Assembly: GCF_943912665.1 (NCBI RefSeq)
Contig: NZ_CALTVG010000053.1
Location: 1 to 13,836 of the forward strand
Direction: 5' to 3'
From: an uncultured Corynebacterium sp.
GTDB taxonomy: Bacteria > Actinomycetota > Actinomycetes > Mycobacteriales > Mycobacteriaceae
Length of the DNA: 13,836 nucleotides
In this document: positions 11,578 through 13,836 of the stretch, piece by piece
Numbering within the stretch: the first letter of the stretch is position 1
How the letters are laid out: every line of letters begins with the position of its first letter
Notes under the pieces: generated by a model
Seen by the model: the letters and a program-made list of their open reading frames with translations, nothing else
Databases searched by the model: none
What the model was told of the DNA's origin: nothing
Position numbers and translations under genes: made by a program

Positions 11578-13313
11578 GCCTTCGCGTGCTCCTCGATGAG
11601 CGCCATCAGCTCCTTCTGCACCTCGCGGCGGCGGACCTTGCCCAGCTGGTCTGAGGCGAGGTGCTCGAAGTGGTAGAAGCGGCGGGGAACCTTGTAGCGG
11701 GTAAGCCGCTCGCGGCAGTAGTCCTTGAGTCCCTCGGGGTCGAGCACGGCGCCGTCGTTAAGCACGATGCACGCCACCACGTCCTCCGAGCCGTCCTCGC
11801 GGGGTAGGCCCACCACGGCCACAGAGTTGACGTCCGGGTGCTCGCGGATGACGTCCTCCACCTCGGCCGGGTAGATGTTGAAGCCGCCGGTGATGATCAT
11901 CTCCTTGATGCGGGAGACGATCTTGATGAAGCCGTCCGACTCCATAATCGCCATGTCGCCCGTGCGGTACCAGCCGTTGTGGAAGGCATTCTCGGTGGCC
12001 TCCGGCATGTTGAAGTAGCCCTTGAACACCTGCGGGCCGCGCACGAGCAGCTCGCCCGCCGTGCCGTCCGGCTGCGTCTCATCCAGGTTCTCCGGGTTGC
12101 CAATGCGCACCTCCGTATCCGGGAAGGGGATGCCGATGTAGCCCGGGCGGCGGTTCTTGTTGAGTGGGTTCGCGGTGACGATAGGGGAGGTCTCCGTCAG
12201 ACCGTAGCCCTCCACCAGTAGGCCGCCGGTGAGCGCCTCCCACTCTTCGACGATCTCCTGCGGCAGCGCGGCGGCACCGGAGAGGCTGTTGTTGATGCCC
12301 TTGAGATCAATGCCCTTCTCCTTGGCCGCCTCCATGACCTTGGCGTAGATGGTGGGCACGCCCGGCATCCAGGTGGGGCGGCGCTTCTTCATGATGTCCA
12401 GTAGGAGCGGAATCTTCGGCGCGGGAGTAAGGACGAGCTCGCCGCCGATGTGCACGCCGAGGGCCGCGATGAGCGTGAGGCCGTAGACGTGGAAGAGGGG
12501 CAGTGCGGCCAGCATGCGCTCGGGCTTGTCTCCTAGTTCCGGCACCCAGGACTCCGCCATCTTCATGTTGCAGTACAGGTTGGAGTGGGTCAGCTGCGCG
12601 CCCTTGGGCGTTCCGGTGGTGCCGGAGGTGTAGAGGATGAGTGCGGTGTCATTGAGATCCACCTCCGGGTCGGGGAGGTCGTGGCCGTAGCCGCCGATGG
12701 CGCGGCCGGTCAGCGCGCTCCACGGCACGGTGTTGGGAGCGTCGACGGAGAGCTCCGCGCGCTTGTCCTTGATGAAGGGCACCGGCAGCCGCAAGAGCAG
12801 CTGGGTGCGGCGCGGCATGGCGTCGATCATGTTGACCGTCACGATGGTTTCCAGCGGGGTGGAGCTGCGCAGCTTCTCAAAGGTCGGCGTGGCTTTGTCC
12901 CACACCACGGCCACGCGGGCGGCGTGGTCCTTGAACAGCGGCTCCAGCTCCGCGGCAGTATACAGCGGGTTGTGCTCCACTACGGTCGCCCCCAGCTTGA
13001 GGATGGCGTAGAACACCGCCACGTGCTGCGGGCAGTTGGGCAGGGCCACCGCCACGCGGTCGCCCGGGCGGATGCCGAAGGCCTTGAGGCCCGCGGCTGC
13101 GGCTCGCACGTGGGTATCCAGCTCCCGGTAGGTCATTTGGGCGCCGAAGAACCAGGTGGCAGGCCGGTCGCCCTTGGCGTCGATGGTTTCTTGGTAGGAA
13201 TCCAGCAGAGTCTTCTCGCCGTAGTCCAGGTGCGGCTTGGTCCATTCGGGGTAGTACTGCAGCCAGGCCTTCGTCTCGTAGGCGGACGGTGCGTGAGCGG
13301 GGACGTCGGTCAT
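11574..13313 (-). CDS. Long-chain-fatty-acid--CoA ligase (FadD-like)
   Basis: A 579-residue adenylate-forming enzyme that activates fatty acids to acyl-CoA through an acyl-AMP intermediate, feeding lipid synthesis or degradation. Length and motifs are complete: P-loop YTSGTTGTPKG (228-238), LPLFHVYGLT (271-280), GYGLTE (369-374), YRTGD (449-453), the hinge and C-terminal domain opening SRIKEMIITGGFNIYPAEVE (467-486), and LGKVRRREV with the adenylation lysine at about K559. Overall it looks like a FadD-type long-chain ligase, though chain length cannot be read from sequence. ATG 13313 has AAGGAG (minus strand 13328-13323) nine bases upstream and a TATACT promoter. It lies downstream of a close paralog on the same strand, separated by a terminator. 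The stop overlaps the YbjN gene stop. Confidence 0.92.
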   Translation of the reverse strand: MTDVPAHAPSAYETKAWLQYYPEWTKPHLDYGEKTLLDSYQETIDAKGDRPATWFFGAQMTYRELDTHVRAAAAGLKAFGIRPGDRVAVALPNCPQHVAVFYAILKLGATVVEHNPLYTAAELEPLFKDHAARVAVVWDKATPTFEKLRSSTPLETIVTVNMIDAMPRRTQLLLRLPVPFIKDKRAELSVDAPNTVPWSALTGRAIGGYGHDLPDPEVDLNDTALILYTSGTTGTPKGAQLTHSNLYCNMKMAESWVPELGDKPERMLAALPLFHVYGLTLIAALGVHIGGELVLTPAPKIPLLLDIMKKRRPTWMPGVPTIYAKVMEAAKEKGIDLKGINNSLSGAAALPQEIVEEWEALTGGLLVEGYGLTETSPIVTANPLNKNRRPGYIGIPFPDTEVRIGNPENLDETQPDGTAGELLVRGPQVFKGYFNMPEATENAFHNGWYRTGDMAIMESDGFIKIVSRIKEMIITGGFNIYPAEVEDVIREHPDVNSVAVVGLPREDGSEDVVACIVLNDGAVLDPEGLKDYCRERLTRYKVPRRFYHFEHLASDQLGKVRRREVQKELMALIEEHAKA

Positions 13314-13356
13314 CTCGGCGGACTCCTTAGGGGTGCAAAGTAGTTATGTGTGGAAC

Positions 13357-13362
13357 AGTATA
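13357..13362 (-). promoter_or_regulatory. -10 box TATACT of the acyl-CoA ligase gene
   Basis: TATACT on the minus strand is a near-consensus -10. Transcription should start near 13350, giving a leader of about 37 bases that holds the AAGGAG ribosome-binding site. No good -35 is seen 16-18 bases upstream, which would fit an activated promoter. Confidence 0.55.
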
Positions 13363-13384
13363 GCCAAATAGTGACTTGTGTCTC

Positions 13385-13402
13385 GCAAAACTTTGCAAAG
13401 TT
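13385..13402. promoter_or_regulatory. Palindromic operator candidate upstream of the acyl-CoA ligase
   Basis: AACTTTGCAAAGTT (13389-13402) is a perfect 14-bp palindrome about 40-50 bases upstream of the predicted transcription start. It overlaps a second inverted repeat, GCAAA-AC-TTTGC (13385-13396). A further GCAAAG half-site lies at 13335-13340, within the leader. The geometry fits a dimeric regulator such as a TetR-type lipid regulator; which one is unknown. Confidence 0.5.
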
Positions 13403-13428
13403 ACGGAGTGCGGGGACAAAACGCGCGA

Positions 13429-13464
13429 AAGCCCGGCCAGAACGTCAGCGTTCGGACCGGGCTT
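13429..13464 (-). terminator. Rho-independent terminator of the second acyl-CoA ligase
   Basis: The outer stem AAGCCCGG (13429-13436) pairs perfectly with CCGGGCTT (13457-13464). The inner stem GAACG (13440-13444) pairs with CGTTC (13449-13453) around loop TCAG, with a small mismatched region between. On the minus strand the hairpin begins 25 bases after the TAG at 13490-13492 and is followed by TCGCGCGTTTTG, a modest T-tail. Confidence 0.75.
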
Positions 13465-13477
13465 GCGGGAGAAGCAG

Positions 13478-13502
13478 CTACTTTTCTGCCTACTTCTCTG
13501 CC
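13478..13502. repeat. 12-bp tandem duplication of the last four codons, including the stop
   Basis: TACTTTTCTGCC (13479-13490) and TACTTCTCTGCC (13491-13502) are adjacent and differ at one base. On the minus strand they read GCA GAG AAG TAG GCA GAA AAG TAG, that is A-E-K-stop twice in frame. The ligase thus has a duplicated C-terminus and a backup stop. Confidence 0.75.
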
Positions 13503-13836
13503 TGCAGGCGCTTGAGCAGGTCTTCCTGCACCGCGCGGCGGCGGACCTTGCCCAGCTGGTCGCTGGCCAGCTCCTCGAAGTGGTAGAAGGTGCGTGGAAC
13601 CTTGTAGCGGGTCAGGCGTTCGCGGCAGTAGTCCTTGAGGCCCTCCGGGTCCATCGCGGCACCGTCGGCCAGAATGACACAGGCCACGACGTCCTCCGAG
13701 CCGTCCGAGCGCGGGCGGCCCACCACGGCGGCCTGGTCCACGTCCGGGTGGGAGGTGAGCACTTCTTCCACCTCGCCCGGGTACACGTTGAAGCCGCCGG
13801 TGATGATGATTTCCTTGATGCGGCTGACCAGGCGGA
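13490..13836 (-). CDS. Second long-chain acyl-CoA ligase, C-terminal part only (runs off the right edge)
   Basis: About 114 residues of the C-terminal domain are present, running in from the window edge without a stop. They include the hinge VSRIKEIIITGGFNVYPGEV, a GSEDVVACVILADGAA strand, DPEGLKDYCRERLTRYKVPR and the lysine motif SDQLGKVRRRAV. The segment DPEGLKDYCRERLTRYKVPR is identical to that in the downstream ligase, so the two are recent or constrained tandem paralogs. An internal ATG gives a 98-residue ORF, but the reading clearly continues upstream of it to the edge. The gene ends in TAG 13490-13492 and is closed by its own terminator before the next ligase promoter, so the two are separately transcribed. 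Confidence 0.9.
   Translation of the reverse strand, partial: RLVSRIKEIIITGGFNVYPGEVEEVLTSHPDVDQAAVVGRPRSDGSEDVVACVILADGAAMDPEGLKDYCRERLTRYKVPRTFYHFEELASDQLGKVRRRAVQEDLLKRLQAEK

Noticed and set aside
12585..13343. 252-residue plus-strand ORF opposite the acyl-CoA ligase
   Set aside because: It lies over the adenylation domain of a clear ligase and would start inside its coding region.

Overview
This window looks like a chromosomal segment of a Corynebacterium. The DNA is GC-rich with strongly GC-ending codons. Most proteins belong to families typical of corynebacteria and other mycolate actinobacteria (DUF445, DUF2516, DUF2505, the LmeA-like DUF2993 family, type I MurB, LuxS, YhjD/YihY/BrkB, YbjN, long-chain acyl-CoA ligases). 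Several promoters carry the corynebacterial -10 form TACACT placed so close to the ATG that the mRNAs should be leaderless. The species cannot be fixed from the sequence alone.

Layout. Bases 1-760 are the odd part: codon bias is weaker and the reading frames are unfamiliar or broken. They hold the tail of an unknown protein (to 221), an unknown ORF (249-563), and, in another frame beyond an in-frame TAG, a continuation ending in a membrane segment (575-760). This looks like a decayed accessory gene. Bases 863-3471 form a tight four-gene operon on the plus strand: a DUF445 membrane protein, a hydrophilic Q/A-rich protein, a DUF2516 membrane protein, and a short DeoC-like protein that appears to lack the aldolase catalytic lysines. 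Facing it on the minus strand (5645 to 3468) are DUF2505, a class I methyltransferase and an LmeA-like envelope protein.

Bases 5685-6803 encode MurB (peptidoglycan precursor synthesis), divergent from the DUF2505 gene. A 65-residue two-helix membrane protein follows, then convergent luxS (S-ribosylhomocysteine cleavage, AI-2), then the divergent YihY/BrkB membrane protein. Two minus-strand paralogous membrane proteins follow (8865-10304); the second carries an added extracytoplasmic beta-rich domain. A tandem-domain YbjN protein lies at 10540-11577. The right end holds two tandem paralogous long-chain acyl-CoA ligases on the minus strand, the second cut by the window edge, with a clear terminator and a palindromic operator candidate between them.

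Functionally the window mixes envelope biogenesis and membrane genes, methyl-cycle detoxification and fatty-acid activation. No CRISPR array, tRNA, rRNA, transposase, phage gene or recognisable defence system was seen. The most unusual signals are architectural: three convergent gene pairs whose stop codons overlap by 3 bp, six probable leaderless starts, two genes whose stop-codon region is tandemly duplicated, a terminator embedded in the opposing coding sequence, and the active-site-less DeoC-like gene.
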